Assembly: GCA_012727415.1 (NCBI GenBank)
Contig: JAAYHI010000038.1
Span: forward strand, 1 to 24,361
Reading direction: 5' to 3'
Origin: Bacillota bacterium
GTDB taxonomy: Bacteria > Bacillota > Proteinivoracia > UBA4975
Length of the DNA: 24,361 bases
A program made the translations under genes and the position numbers. Under the pieces are notes generated by a model. The model made no database searches. It worked only from the letters and a program-made list of their open reading frames with translations, and had not been told where the DNA came from. Shown in pieces: positions 8,861-16,164 of the stretch (the first letter of the stretch is position 1; each line of letters opens with the position of its first letter).

Positions 8861-9730
8861 ATGGACAATAAAAAGACTGTATTCAACCCTTACCTGGTCT
8901 TAGCTCTGGGAGTGACGGGAATATCCTTCTCTGCCCTGCTGGCCAGAATGACTGCGGCGCCTCCGGCGATCATCGCCTTCTGGCGCCTAGTCTTTACCTG
9001 CCTGCTCCTGTCGCCATTAGCCCTTCGGGACAGACTTGAATTTAAGACTGTATCCCGCAGGGACTTCCTCCTCTCCCTGCTCAGCGGCCTCTTTCTCTGC
9101 CTGCACTTTGTCTTTTGGTTTGCCTCCCTTCCCAGGACCACTGTCAGCAGCGCAACTTTGCTGGTCAACATTCATCCCCTGGTGGTGGTTACTGTGGGCT
9201 GGCTGGGCAAGGAAAAGGTGCGCCTGCAAGCCCTGCCCTGGGCGGGAGTTGCCCTGGCCGGCATAGCCCTCCTGGGGGCGAGCGGCCTGAGAGTGGCAGG
9301 GGCACTTACCGGCAACATCCTCGCCGCCGCTGGCGGCCTCATGATTGCAGGCTACTACCTGATGGGAAGGCTGGTGCGGCCCCGGGTATCCATTGGCATC
9401 TATTCATTTCTGGTCTACAGCAGCAGCGCCCTGCTCCTCCTGGCCGTCAACCTGGCCGCCAACAATCCCTTCTTCGGCTACAGGGCAACAGACTGGCTTG
9501 TCTTTGCCGCCCTGGCTGCAGTGCCCACCATCTGCGGCCACACCCTCATCAACTGGTCCCTCAAGTACCTTCCCGCCGGTGTTATCTCGGTGAGCGCGCT
9601 GGGGGAGCCGGTCATCGCCACCATCCTGGCCATTCCCCTCCTCAGTGAAATCCCCGGCTCCCTGCAGCTGGCAGGGGGTCTCCTGGTTGTATTGGGCATC
9701 GCCATATTTCAAATCAAGAGCCGCAAATAA
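8861..9730 (+). CDS. DMT-superfamily (EamA) transporter
   Basis: 289 residues from the ATG at 8861, one base after the stop of the broken permease; AAGGCAGGA lies upstream. The protein is almost entirely membrane: about ten hydrophobic helices in two EamA halves. The first half begins YLVLALGVTGISFSALLAR and has the hallmark PPAIIAFWRLVFTCLLL; the second has GGLMIAGYYLMGRLVRP and ends with SALGEPVIATILAIPLLSEIP followed by GGLLVVLGI and a short basic tail, all characteristic of drug/metabolite exporters. Family members export amino acids, metabolites or drugs by secondary transport; the substrate here is unknown. It is the last gene of the exporter unit and is followed at once by a terminator. 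The long frame extends upstream into the permease, but that part is not homologous and is rejected. Confidence 0.9.
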   Translation: MDNKKTVFNPYLVLALGVTGISFSALLARMTAAPPAIIAFWRLVFTCLLLSPLALRDRLEFKTVSRRDFLLSLLSGLFLCLHFVFWFASLPRTTVSSATLLVNIHPLVVVTVGWLGKEKVRLQALPWAGVALAGIALLGASGLRVAGALTGNILAAAGGLMIAGYYLMGRLVRPRVSIGIYSFLVYSSSALLLLAVNLAANNPFFGYRATDWLVFAALAAVPTICGHTLINWSLKYLPAGVISVSALGEPVIATILAIPLLSEIPGSLQLAGGLLVVLGIAIFQIKSRK

Positions 9731-9731
9731 G

Positions 9732-9759
9732 ACCTTCCCCGGGGGAAGGTGTTTTTTTT
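9732..9759 (+). terminator. Intrinsic terminator of the exporter operon
   Basis: ACCTTCCC (9732-9739), loop CGG, GGGAAGGT (9743-9750), then G and eight T. Perfect 8-bp stem, placed directly between the DMT stop codon and the MerR promoter. Confidence 0.92.
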
Positions 9760-9761
9760 CC

Positions 9762-9792
9762 TTGACTTGGAGTTAGCCCCAGGTGGTATGCT
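9762..9792 (+). promoter_or_regulatory. MerR-type promoter with operator in a 19-bp spacer
   Basis: TTGACT (9762-9767) and TATGCT (9787-9792) are 19 bp apart, the over-long spacing that MerR activators correct by twisting DNA. The spacer region holds an imperfect dyad, CTTGGAGTTAGCCCCAGG (9766-9783), symmetric at 12 of 18 positions. It looks like the operator type remembered for AdhR-like MerR regulators (CTTxGAGT-TA-ACTCxAAG). The start of transcription would fall near 9799, right at the ribosome site GAGGTGATC (9799-9807), giving a very short leader. Confidence 0.8.
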
Positions 9793-9810
9793 GTTGTTGA
9801 GGTGATCACT

Positions 9811-10197
9811 GTGTTAATTGGTGACGTAGCCAAAGAGTTCCACATCCCTGCCGACACCCTGCGCTATTACGACCGCATTGGCCTCCTTTCCCCCCGGCGC
9901 CAGGAGGGAGTGCGCAGGTATTCCCAGGCCGACCTGCATAAGCTGGCGGCGATTATCAAGATGAAAAAACTCATGTTCTCTCTGGAAGAAATCAAGAGTA
10001 TCCTCGACGCCGACGCCCGCATAGAGCAGCAACTCCGGGAAAAGGGACTCGACCGCTCCGCAGTCATGGCGCTAAGTACGCAGATAGACGCAAAACTTAA
10101 AGCCGTCGCAGCCCTGCAGCAAAACCTGGAGGAAGTCAAGACTGAGCTCACCACTCTCGCTGACAAAATTCACTCTGCCCTGGGGGAAGAAAAATGA
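9811..10197 (+). CDS. MerR family transcriptional regulator
   Basis: 128 residues. GTG at 9811 is preferred over the GTG at 9802 because GAGGTG (9799-9804) lies six bases before it and the MerR fold then begins directly (LIGDVAKEFHIPADTLRYYDRIGLL). The winged helix-turn-helix spans residues 1-68, including the wing QEGVRRYSQADLHKL; the rest is a dimerisation coiled coil (about 75-125). There is no cysteine in the protein, so it cannot sense thiol-reactive compounds through Cys as Bacillus AdhR does, nor bind metals through Cys. It overlaps the aldo/keto reductase gene by four bases and lies directly behind a MerR-type promoter, so it very likely controls its own operon. The inducer is unknown; an aldehyde or related carbonyl is a guess from the partner enzyme. 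Confidence 0.93.
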   Translation: MLIGDVAKEFHIPADTLRYYDRIGLLSPRRQEGVRRYSQADLHKLAAIIKMKKLMFSLEEIKSILDADARIEQQLREKGLDRSAVMALSTQIDAKLKAVAALQQNLEEVKTELTTLADKIHSALGEEK

Positions 10198-11336
10198 GCC
10201 CTCTCCCCCTTTCCAAACTGGGTTACGGCTGCTATGCCCTGGGGGGCGCCTATGGACACAAGATCGAGATTACCCGGGCCACAGAGCTCATTCACCTGGC
10301 CTATGACATGGGCATCCGCTTCTTTGACACCGCCGACCAGTATGGAACAGAAGCTGTCTTGGGCAAGGCCCTGGGTTCCTTACGCCCAAAGGTGGCCATT
10401 GCCACCAAGGTCGGCGCAAAAGGGGGCCTCACCAGGAAGAATATCCTGGCCAGCTGTGAAGCCAGCCTGAAAAGGCTACAGACGGATTATATCGACTTGT
10501 ACCAGGTCCACTACGATGACCCCGCTGTCAGTGTGGAAGAGGTGGTGGAGACCCTGGAGTTCCTCAAAGCCATGGGAAAAATCCGTCACTATGGCATTGG
10601 CCACCTTCCCCTGGATAAAACCCTGCAGTACCTGGAGTTGGGGCAACCCCAAACTGTCCTGGCAGAAATGAACGCCGCCTCCCTGGACAGATACCAGGAG
10701 CTCCGGCCCCTGCAGCAAGAGCATGATTTCGCCATCATCGCCTTCAGTGTCACTGGCCAGGGCCTGCTGACCGGCACTCTCCCCCCCGCCCCCCGCTTCA
10801 TTGAGACAGATATCCGCCGCCTCGACCCGCTGTTTAAGCGCAGCAAGCTGGCCTCAGCACTCCGCATTCAGGAAAAGCTGGCGGCAGTGGGCAGGCAGAT
10901 TAATGCCACCCCAGCCCAGACAGCTATTGCCTGGGTGCTGGGGAACCCTGGTGTAGCTGCCGCCCTCACCGGCCCCACCGACCCGGGGCACCTCAGGGAA
11001 AACTGTGCTGCCCTCGACATCAGGCTGGACTTCAGACTGCAGAAGGAAATAGACGAATTTATCCGCCGGGAAGGGCAATTGCTGCACGCCAGCATCGCCC
11101 AGGAGATGGAGGCTATTCTCAGTAACCCTGCCCCTGACAGCAACCGCCTCAAGGAAGACTTGGTCTACGTCCTTGAGCATTCCCTGGAAAGGGGCCTTAT
11201 CCCCTACCAAACCGGAGTGGACCTTTTCCGCCAGTTGCTGCAGCTGGACCCTGCTTCAGCCAGCCAGGGGCGGCTGCTGGAGATTGTGGATGAAATTAGG
11301 GAAAAATTTAGTACCTCTAATAAACTGCAGAATTAA
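10194..11336 (+). CDS. Aldo/keto reductase with C-terminal extension
   Basis: 380 residues; NADPH-dependent reduction of aldehydes or ketones in the cytosol. The full catalytic tetrad is visible: Asp45 and Tyr50 in FFDTADQYG, Lys72 in IATKVG, His106 in YQVHYDDP. The barrel continues through GIGHLPLDKTLQYLE, AFSVTGQGLLTG and the cofactor-binding end TPAQTAIAWVLGNPGVAAALTGPTD. Residues about 305-380 form an extra helical, charged tail beyond the usual end of the barrel (about 300-330 residues); its function is unknown. ATG at 10194 overlaps the MerR stop (ATGA), so the two are translationally coupled and co-regulated. The substrate cannot be told; carbonyl detoxification is the likely role from the regulator pairing. 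No clear terminator follows, only a weak stem near 11354-11369. Confidence 0.92.
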   Translation: MSPLPLSKLGYGCYALGGAYGHKIEITRATELIHLAYDMGIRFFDTADQYGTEAVLGKALGSLRPKVAIATKVGAKGGLTRKNILASCEASLKRLQTDYIDLYQVHYDDPAVSVEEVVETLEFLKAMGKIRHYGIGHLPLDKTLQYLELGQPQTVLAEMNAASLDRYQELRPLQQEHDFAIIAFSVTGQGLLTGTLPPAPRFIETDIRRLDPLFKRSKLASALRIQEKLAAVGRQINATPAQTAIAWVLGNPGVAAALTGPTDPGHLRENCAALDIRLDFRLQKEIDEFIRREGQLLHASIAQEMEAILSNPAPDSNRLKEDLVYVLEHSLERGLIPYQTGVDLFRQLLQLDPASASQGRLLEIVDEIREKFSTSNKLQN

Positions 11337-11371
11337 TGTTGCTGCAGCAGCAGGGAAACCAGTCCCCTCTC

Positions 11372-11399
11372 TTGAATAAGTATATAGCGCACTTATTAT
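11372..11399 (+). promoter_or_regulatory. Candidate sigma-A promoter of the PLP synthase-SDR pair
   Basis: TTGAAT (11372-11377), a 16-bp spacer and TATTAT (11394-11399), about 30 bases before the start codon. GGAGGAGA (11418-11425) is the ribosome site for the ATG at 11431. Confidence 0.5.
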
Positions 11400-11430
11400 C
11401 GCTATTATCATTTTGATGGAGGAGAAGTAT

Positions 11431-12612
11431 ATGCCCCTTTTTAAGAAGTGTGAAAACTTTACAGAAGCAAAAGAAGCTCAGGCAGCAGGATTGTACCCCT
11501 ACTTCCATGAGCTTCAGTCTCAACAGGACGTAGAAGTCATCATGGAAGGCAAGCGCCGGATTATGCTGGGTTCCAACAATTATCTCGGCCTTACCGTCCA
11601 CCCGGAAGTAAAGCAGGCTGCCATTGAGGCCATCCAGCAATATGGAACCGGCTGCTCCGGCTCCCGCTTCCTCAACGGGACATTAAATTTGCACACCGAG
11701 CTGGAGAGAAGGCTGGCCAAATTTCTGCGCAAGGAAGCAGTCATCACTTTTTCCACCGGCTTCCAGTCCAACCTGGGCATTATCAGCGCCATCTGCGGTC
11801 GCAATGACTACATTATCTCCGATAAAGAGAACCATGCCAGCATCTATGATGGCTGCAAGCTCAGCTATGCCAAGCACCTGCGCTTCAACCATTCCGACAT
11901 GAACGACCTGGAGCGGGTCCTGGCCTCCGTCCCCATCGATGCAGGCAAGCTCATTGTCACCGACGGTGTATTCAGCATGAGCGGAGATATCTGCAAGCTC
12001 CCTGAAATGGTCGCCCTGAAGAAAAAGTACAACGCCCGCCTCATGGTGGACGACGCCCACGGTTTTGGCGTCATCGGCGAAGGCGGCCGCGGCACCGGCT
12101 CCTACTTCGACCTGGAAGATGAAGTAGATATCATCATGGGCACTTTCTCCAAATCCCTGGCCAGCCTGGGCGGGTACATGGCGGCTAAGGAAGTAGTGGT
12201 GGAATATGTCCGCCATACTTCAAGACCATTTATCTTTTCGGCATCGATTCCCCCCGCCTCCTGTGCCGCAGCCATGAAAGCCCTGGAAATAATTGAGGCC
12301 GAGCCGGAGCGGGTGGAAAGGCTGGGCCATCTGGCCAGCTACATGAAGAAAGCCCTCAACAGCCGCCAGATCAAGATCAAGGAGTCACCCACCCCCATTA
12401 TTCCAATCTATACCTACGACCAGATTACCACCTTGGCCCTGGCCAAGAAATTGTTCGAAGAAGGCGTCTATGTCAACCCGGTGCTGCCCCCGGCCACGCC
12501 GCCCAAGGAATGCCTGTTGCGGGTCAGTCTGATGGCCACTCATACTGAAGCCCTCATTGACGAGGCAGTAGACATCATCGAGGCAGCATTAAAGGAAGCC
12601 GGGCTGGTATGA
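11431..12612 (+). CDS. Serine palmitoyltransferase-like alpha-oxoamine synthase
   Basis: 393 residues. Alpha-oxoamine synthases are PLP enzymes that condense an acyl-CoA with an amino acid with loss of CO2. Key residues: PLP lysine Lys241 in GTFSKSLASLGGY, His135 in ENHASIYDG, Asp207 and His210 in VDDAHGFG, and Arg364 in LLRVSLMATH. Their spacing is common to the whole family. Within it, stretches such as LYPYFHELQS, GSNNYLGLT, YGTGCSGSRFLNGTL, FSTGFQSNLG and ENHASIYDG look closest, from memory, to Bacteroidetes serine palmitoyltransferases rather than to Kbl (which has ANNYLGL and RFICGTQ) or BioF. The Arg that precedes PPATP in Sphingomonas SPT is Leu352 here. ATG at 11431 fits GGAGGAGA upstream. 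It overlaps the SDR by four bases, as expected if the ketone product is reduced next. Alternatives: Kbl, BioF or CqsA-type synthase with another amino acid or acyl donor. Confidence 0.75.
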   Translation: MPLFKKCENFTEAKEAQAAGLYPYFHELQSQQDVEVIMEGKRRIMLGSNNYLGLTVHPEVKQAAIEAIQQYGTGCSGSRFLNGTLNLHTELERRLAKFLRKEAVITFSTGFQSNLGIISAICGRNDYIISDKENHASIYDGCKLSYAKHLRFNHSDMNDLERVLASVPIDAGKLIVTDGVFSMSGDICKLPEMVALKKKYNARLMVDDAHGFGVIGEGGRGTGSYFDLEDEVDIIMGTFSKSLASLGGYMAAKEVVVEYVRHTSRPFIFSASIPPASCAAAMKALEIIEAEPERVERLGHLASYMKKALNSRQIKIKESPTPIIPIYTYDQITTLALAKKLFEEGVYVNPVLPPATPPKECLLRVSLMATHTEALIDEAVDIIEAALKEAGLV

Positions 12613-13394
12613 AGGTAGTCGCTATCACCGGCGCCTCCAGCGGCATCGGCCGGGAAGCTGCAAAGCTCTTTGCCGCCAAGGGCTGGCAGGTATACAATCT
12701 CAGCCGCAGGCCTGCCAATATGGCCGGGGTAATCGACATTGCCACCGATGTAACTGCCGAAGCAGATATTGCCCAGGCAATGGAGCAAATTCGCGCCGCC
12801 AGCGGCCGCCTGGATCTCCTCATCAACAGTGCCGGTTACGGCATCTCCGGGGCAATTGAATTCACAGACCTGAAAGATGCCCAGCGCCAGTTTGATGTAA
12901 ATTTCTTCGGCACCTTCAGCTGCATCAAGGCGGCCATGCCCCTGCTCCGGGAGAGCCAGGGCCGCATCATCTGCATTTCCTCGGCGGCGGCAGTCTTTGC
13001 CATTCCCTTTCAGTCCTTTTATTCCGCCACCAAAGCAGCCATCAACATCCTGGTGTCCGCCCTGGTCAATGAAGTTAAACCCTTTAAGGTCAGTGCCTGC
13101 GCCCTGCAGCTGGGGGATGTAAAAACCGAGTTTACCGGTTCCCGGGTCAAGGCCCACGCCGGCGACGATGTCTATGGCGGTGCCATTGGCCGCAGTGTCG
13201 CTGTTATGGAAAAGGACGAGCAGTCAGGCATGGCTCCAGAAAAAATTGCCGCCCGCATTTTCGCCATCGCCAGCAAAAAGAAAGTAAAGCCCCTGTATAC
13301 CGTAGGGGCGATGTACAAATTATTTGTCTTCCTCAACAAACTGCTGCCGCACTCATTTGTTAATTTCATAGTTGGCAAGATGTACGTAAAATAG
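12609..13394 (+). CDS. Short-chain dehydrogenase/reductase, possible 3-ketosphinganine reductase
   Basis: 261 residues, classical SDR. NAD(P)-binding motif TGASSGIG (residues 7-14), structural NSAG (73-76), and catalytic Asn98, Ser125, Tyr138 and Lys142 (YSATK). LSRRP after the second strand carries basic residues, which favours NADPH. The C-terminus (YTVGAMYKLFVFLNKLLPHSFVNFIVGKMYVK) is hydrophobic and amphipathic, as in SDRs acting on membrane lipids, including 3-ketodihydrosphingosine reductases. The ATG overlaps the stop of the PLP synthase, so the two should act in sequence: condensation to a beta-keto amine, then reduction to an amino alcohol. The order of these two genes is what gives the lipid hypothesis weight; by sequence alone this is only a generic SDR. 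A terminator follows directly. Confidence 0.85.
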   Translation: MKVVAITGASSGIGREAAKLFAAKGWQVYNLSRRPANMAGVIDIATDVTAEADIAQAMEQIRAASGRLDLLINSAGYGISGAIEFTDLKDAQRQFDVNFFGTFSCIKAAMPLLRESQGRIICISSAAAVFAIPFQSFYSATKAAINILVSALVNEVKPFKVSACALQLGDVKTEFTGSRVKAHAGDDVYGGAIGRSVAVMEKDEQSGMAPEKIAARIFAIASKKKVKPLYTVGAMYKLFVFLNKLLPHSFVNFIVGKMYVK

Positions 13395-13417
13395 TGGGGC
13401 CCCATGCCCCACTTTTT
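13394..13417 (+). terminator. Terminator between the convergent SDR and epimerase genes
   Basis: GTGGGGC (13394-13400), loop CCCAT, GCCCCAC (13406-13412), then TTTTT. It serves the plus-strand pair; the T-run overlaps the end of the minus-strand gene, so it may also affect that transcript, though no U-run follows on the minus side. Confidence 0.88.
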
Positions 13418-14435
13418 ATTCCACAGCGATATTGATTTTTCCCTCCGCCGCCAGCCATTTCAGGGCGTCGCGGACAGTCTCCTTAAAAGGCCGCACCCTA
13501 TAGCCCAATTCCCGTTTGGCCTTTTCCGAAGAAAAATTAGAGTTGCTGGTGAGAGTATAGAGTGAGTAGCGGGTAAACAATGGGCGCCGCTTGCGCAGCT
13601 TGTAGTATAAGCTGAACCCCGGCAGCAGCATGCGAGCTGCAGTAACAGATATCATGTGCTTTACCAATGGAGTATTGGTCAGCTCGTGCACACAGTGCAG
13701 GATCTCCTTTACCGGCACGTACCGGTTGCCCAGGATATATGTTTCGCCACAGCCGCCCTTCTCGCAAGCCGCCACCACCCCTGCCGCCACGTCCCGGACA
13801 TCGGCAAAGTCGTAGCCGCCCTTCACCCCTGCAGGCAGCTTGTTCTTAACGCAATCAATTAGCATCTGAGTGACATAGCCATAACCGTAATCTTCAGGCC
13901 CGCACAGGCCAGAGGGAAACACAATGGTGGCATTCAAGCCCTGATCCCTGACAGCATCCATGACAATCTGGGCCGCCCAGGCCTTGGTCTTGCCATAAAA
14001 GCCGACGATTTTATCGGCGTTAAATTCCGTAATCTCAGTCATGACACTTCCGGCAGGCGCTTCGGGAATGGCATGAACCGAGCTGGTATAAACCAGCTTC
14101 TTCACCCGGGAGCGGACACATTCCTTCACCACATTCTCCGTTCCCCGCACATTGACATCAAAGACCTGCTGATTAAAATTCCACACCGTTGCCACGACGC
14201 CGGCACAGTGAATGACATTGGCCTCCGTCCCCGGGGGAAGGGCAAAGAATCTTTCCAAATCAGCCGGGCTGAGGATATTGCCTTCACATTTTTCCACTTC
14301 TGCCGGCAGCCGTCGGGCGGCGGCATCGCCAGGAAGAATCAGGGCTTTTACTTTCTTGCCCTGAGACAACAATTCCCTGACAACGCTGCTCCCCAGGTTG
14401 CCCGCTGCTCCTGTAACCAAGTAGACTTCAGACAT
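13416..14435 (-). CDS. NAD(P)-dependent epimerase/reductase (extended SDR)
   Basis: 339 residues. Start at 14435 because GAGGTGA precedes it and the Rossmann fold follows at once (MSEVYLVTGAAGNLG, glycine motif at 8-15). Catalytic residues: Ser118/Ser119 (YTSSVHA), Tyr147 and Lys151 (YGKTK). It belongs to the 3-beta-HSD/dihydroflavonol-reductase-like branch: HCAGVV, NVRGTENVV, PSGLCGP and DFADVRDVAAGVVAA. The last part is basic (KLRKRRP) and may associate with the membrane. It converges on the PLP synthase-SDR pair and is divergent from the TetR gene. In Caulobacter a protein of this broad type (CerR) reduces ceramide precursors, so a role in the same lipid pathway is conceivable, but many other substrates fit. 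Regulation by the divergent TetR is likely from position and inverted repeats in the shared region. Confidence 0.85.
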   Translation of the reverse strand: MSEVYLVTGAAGNLGSSVVRELLSQGKKVKALILPGDAAARRLPAEVEKCEGNILSPADLERFFALPPGTEANVIHCAGVVATVWNFNQQVFDVNVRGTENVVKECVRSRVKKLVYTSSVHAIPEAPAGSVMTEITEFNADKIVGFYGKTKAWAAQIVMDAVRDQGLNATIVFPSGLCGPEDYGYGYVTQMLIDCVKNKLPAGVKGGYDFADVRDVAAGVVAACEKGGCGETYILGNRYVPVKEILHCVHELTNTPLVKHMISVTAARMLLPGFSLYYKLRKRRPLFTRYSLYTLTSNSNFSSEKAKRELGYRVRPFKETVRDALKWLAAEGKINIAVE

Positions 14436-14650
14436 CAATTTCACCTCGTTTCGCTTATTCTTTTTATAAAGAATGTATGAGACAGGTGATTTCAAACACC
14501 ATGTTGATTATCTTTCTACGTTTTAGTATACTAACAGTATGAAACCTATTCAACCAACAGATTATTATCTTATGTTAGTTGCCCCACATTCCCGGGGCAA
14601 ATGTAGTATATCCAACATTTTTTCATCAATTAACTGTCAGGAGGGATACT
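14436..14650. promoter_or_regulatory. Divergent control region with three inverted repeats
   Basis: 215 bases between the epimerase (minus) and TetR (plus) starts. Three palindromes are seen: ATTCTTT-TTAT-AAAGAAT (14457-14474), in the epimerase leader; TTAGTATACTAA (14523-14534), perfect 12 bp; and TTGCCCC-N8-GGGGCAA (14579-14600), close to the TetR gene. ACTAACA (14530-14536) also recurs inverted as TGTTAGT (14573-14579). A minus-strand promoter with -10 GATAAT and a weak -35 TTAGTA would overlap the 12-bp palindrome. Any of these could be the TetR operator; the sequence alone does not say which. Confidence 0.5.
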
Positions 14651-15217
14651 ATGGCCGGTGACCGCCGCATCCAATACACCAAGATGGTCCTGCGAGAAAG
14701 CCTGATTGAATTGCTCAGGGAAAAACCCATAGCGAGACTGACGGTTACCGAGCTCTGCAAAAAGGCAGATATCAACCGCGCCACTTTTTACTCCCACTAC
14801 CGGGATCAGTTTGACCTGCTGGCGCAAATAGAGTCCGCCGTTATCGCCGACATCAATTCCTACCTCGATCATTTTATCCATGAAACAAGTGAGGCCAATA
14901 TGGTGCAAATCCTCACCAAAATCTTCGAGTATATCCAGCAAAACAGCAAACTGTGCCAGGTCCTTCTCGGCAACAATGGCAACATCGATTTCCAGACCAA
15001 CATCATGAAAATTGTCAGCCAGAGGGTGGTCTTTGAGTGGCAAAAGAAGCAAAAGGTAGACGAAACCACTGCCGAATATATCTATACCTATGTTGCCACC
15101 GGCAGCATTGGCATCATCCGCAAGTGGCTGGGAGACGACAAGGGCAAACCGCCCCAGCAGATGGCTGAATTTGTCTCCCACCTGGTTTACAAGGGCATCG
15201 AAGCCCTCATCGAATGA
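14651..15217 (+). CDS. TetR family transcriptional regulator
   Basis: 188 residues. ATG at 14651 follows CAGGAGGG (14638-14645) by five bases; the upstream frame extension has no ribosome site. The N-terminal helix-turn-helix is clear: YTKMVLRESLIELLREKPIARLTVTELCKKADINRATFYSHYRDQFDLL (about residues 9-57), with the recognition helix in INRATFYSHY. The C-terminal 120 residues form the helical ligand domain of the Firmicute TetR group, ending in FVSHLVYKGIEALIE. It is divergent from the epimerase gene, and its stop codon lies 23 bases before the pseudouridine kinase start. So it could repress the epimerase, its own transcript including psuK-psuG, or both. The ligand is unknown. Confidence 0.92.
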   Translation: MAGDRRIQYTKMVLRESLIELLREKPIARLTVTELCKKADINRATFYSHYRDQFDLLAQIESAVIADINSYLDHFIHETSEANMVQILTKIFEYIQQNSKLCQVLLGNNGNIDFQTNIMKIVSQRVVFEWQKKQKVDETTAEYIYTYVATGSIGIIRKWLGDDKGKPPQQMAEFVSHLVYKGIEALIE

Positions 15218-15240
15218 ATGGACCCAATGGGAGGAAGGCC

Positions 15241-16164
15241 ATGAAAACCGGAGAATATGTCACCGTTGTCGGCGGAGTCAATGTAGATATCACTGGCTTC
15301 CCCGCCGCTCCCCTGGTCCCCCGGGACTCAAACCCCGGAACTGTCAGTATATCCTTTGGCGGCGTGGGCAGAAATATTGCCGAAAACCTCGTCAAGCTGG
15401 GCATACATACCAAGCTCATCAGTGCCATCGGAGACGATCTTTACGGCCAGCAGATATTGGCTGACGCCAGGGAAATGGGCCTGGACATGGAAGAAACCCT
15501 GGTGCTGAAAAATCGAGCCACCTCTGCGTACCTGGCTGTGCTGGATGAAAAGGGAGATATGCAGTCAGCCATCTCCGACATGGACACCCTGGAAAGCCTG
15601 GACATTGCCTTCATCAAAGAAAAAAGACCTCTCATCGAGCAGGCAAGGGTCTGCGTGCTGGATACTAACATCCCAGGGAAAGTGCTTGAATATATCCTGG
15701 ATAACATGGAGACAATTTTCTTCCTGGATACCGTCTCCACGGCCAAAGCCATGAAGGTAAAGGACTTAATCGGCAAGTTCCACACCATTAAACCCAATAA
15801 AATTGAGGCCGAGGTCCTCTCCGGCATGGAGATCAACATTGACAAGGACCTGGAAAGGTGCGGGGAATACTTCCTCTCCCAGGGTGTAAAGCAGGTCTTT
15901 ATCAGCCTGGGCGCCCAAGGCCTCTACTATACCGACGGGGCCGCCAGGGGGCATATCCCTGCCCCCAAAATCGATGTGGTCAATGCCACCGGTGCCGGCG
16001 ATGCCTTTATCGCGGCATTGGTTTACGGCTATTGCCAGGGCTACGACATTGGCCAGAGTGCGAAATTTGCCATGTCCGCTTCCGCCCTGGCCCTGTCCCA
16101 TGAAAAAACCATTAACCCCAATATGTCGGTCGCAAACGTAAATCGCCTGATGGAGGGATTATAA
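15241..16164 (+). CDS. psuK: PfkB family kinase, probable pseudouridine kinase
   Basis: 307 residues. It would phosphorylate pseudouridine at the 5' position with ATP in the cytosol, giving the substrate of the next enzyme. PfkB signs: N-terminal VVGGVNVDITG, the substrate-binding glycine motif SFGGVGRNIAENLVKLG (about 39-55), and the second signature NATGAGDAFIAAL with catalytic Asp254. The specific assignment rests mainly on the adjacent psuG, which it overlaps by one base. ATG at 15241 is preferred because GGGAGGAAGG (15229-15238) precedes it; an in-frame ATG at 15214 overlaps the TetR stop but lacks a ribosome site. Unlike some Firmicute homologues there is no N-terminal helix-turn-helix domain; the preceding separate TetR gene may supply control. 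Confidence 0.88.
   Translation: MKTGEYVTVVGGVNVDITGFPAAPLVPRDSNPGTVSISFGGVGRNIAENLVKLGIHTKLISAIGDDLYGQQILADAREMGLDMEETLVLKNRATSAYLAVLDEKGDMQSAISDMDTLESLDIAFIKEKRPLIEQARVCVLDTNIPGKVLEYILDNMETIFFLDTVSTAKAMKVKDLIGKFHTIKPNKIEAEVLSGMEINIDKDLERCGEYFLSQGVKQVFISLGAQGLYYTDGAARGHIPAPKIDVVNATGAGDAFIAALVYGYCQGYDIGQSAKFAMSASALALSHEKTINPNMSVANVNRLMEGL

Noticed and set aside
11337..11400. Terminator after the aldo/keto reductase
   Set aside because: The GGGA/TCCC stem near 11354-11369 is only four base pairs and is not followed by a T-run.
11683..12216. 177-residue minus-strand frame inside the PLP synthase gene
   Set aside because: Shadow of a strongly conserved coding sequence; composition is artificial and there is no start signal.
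14073..14480. 135-residue plus-strand frame over the epimerase gene start
   Set aside because: Antisense to the conserved Rossmann region; no ribosome site or domain.
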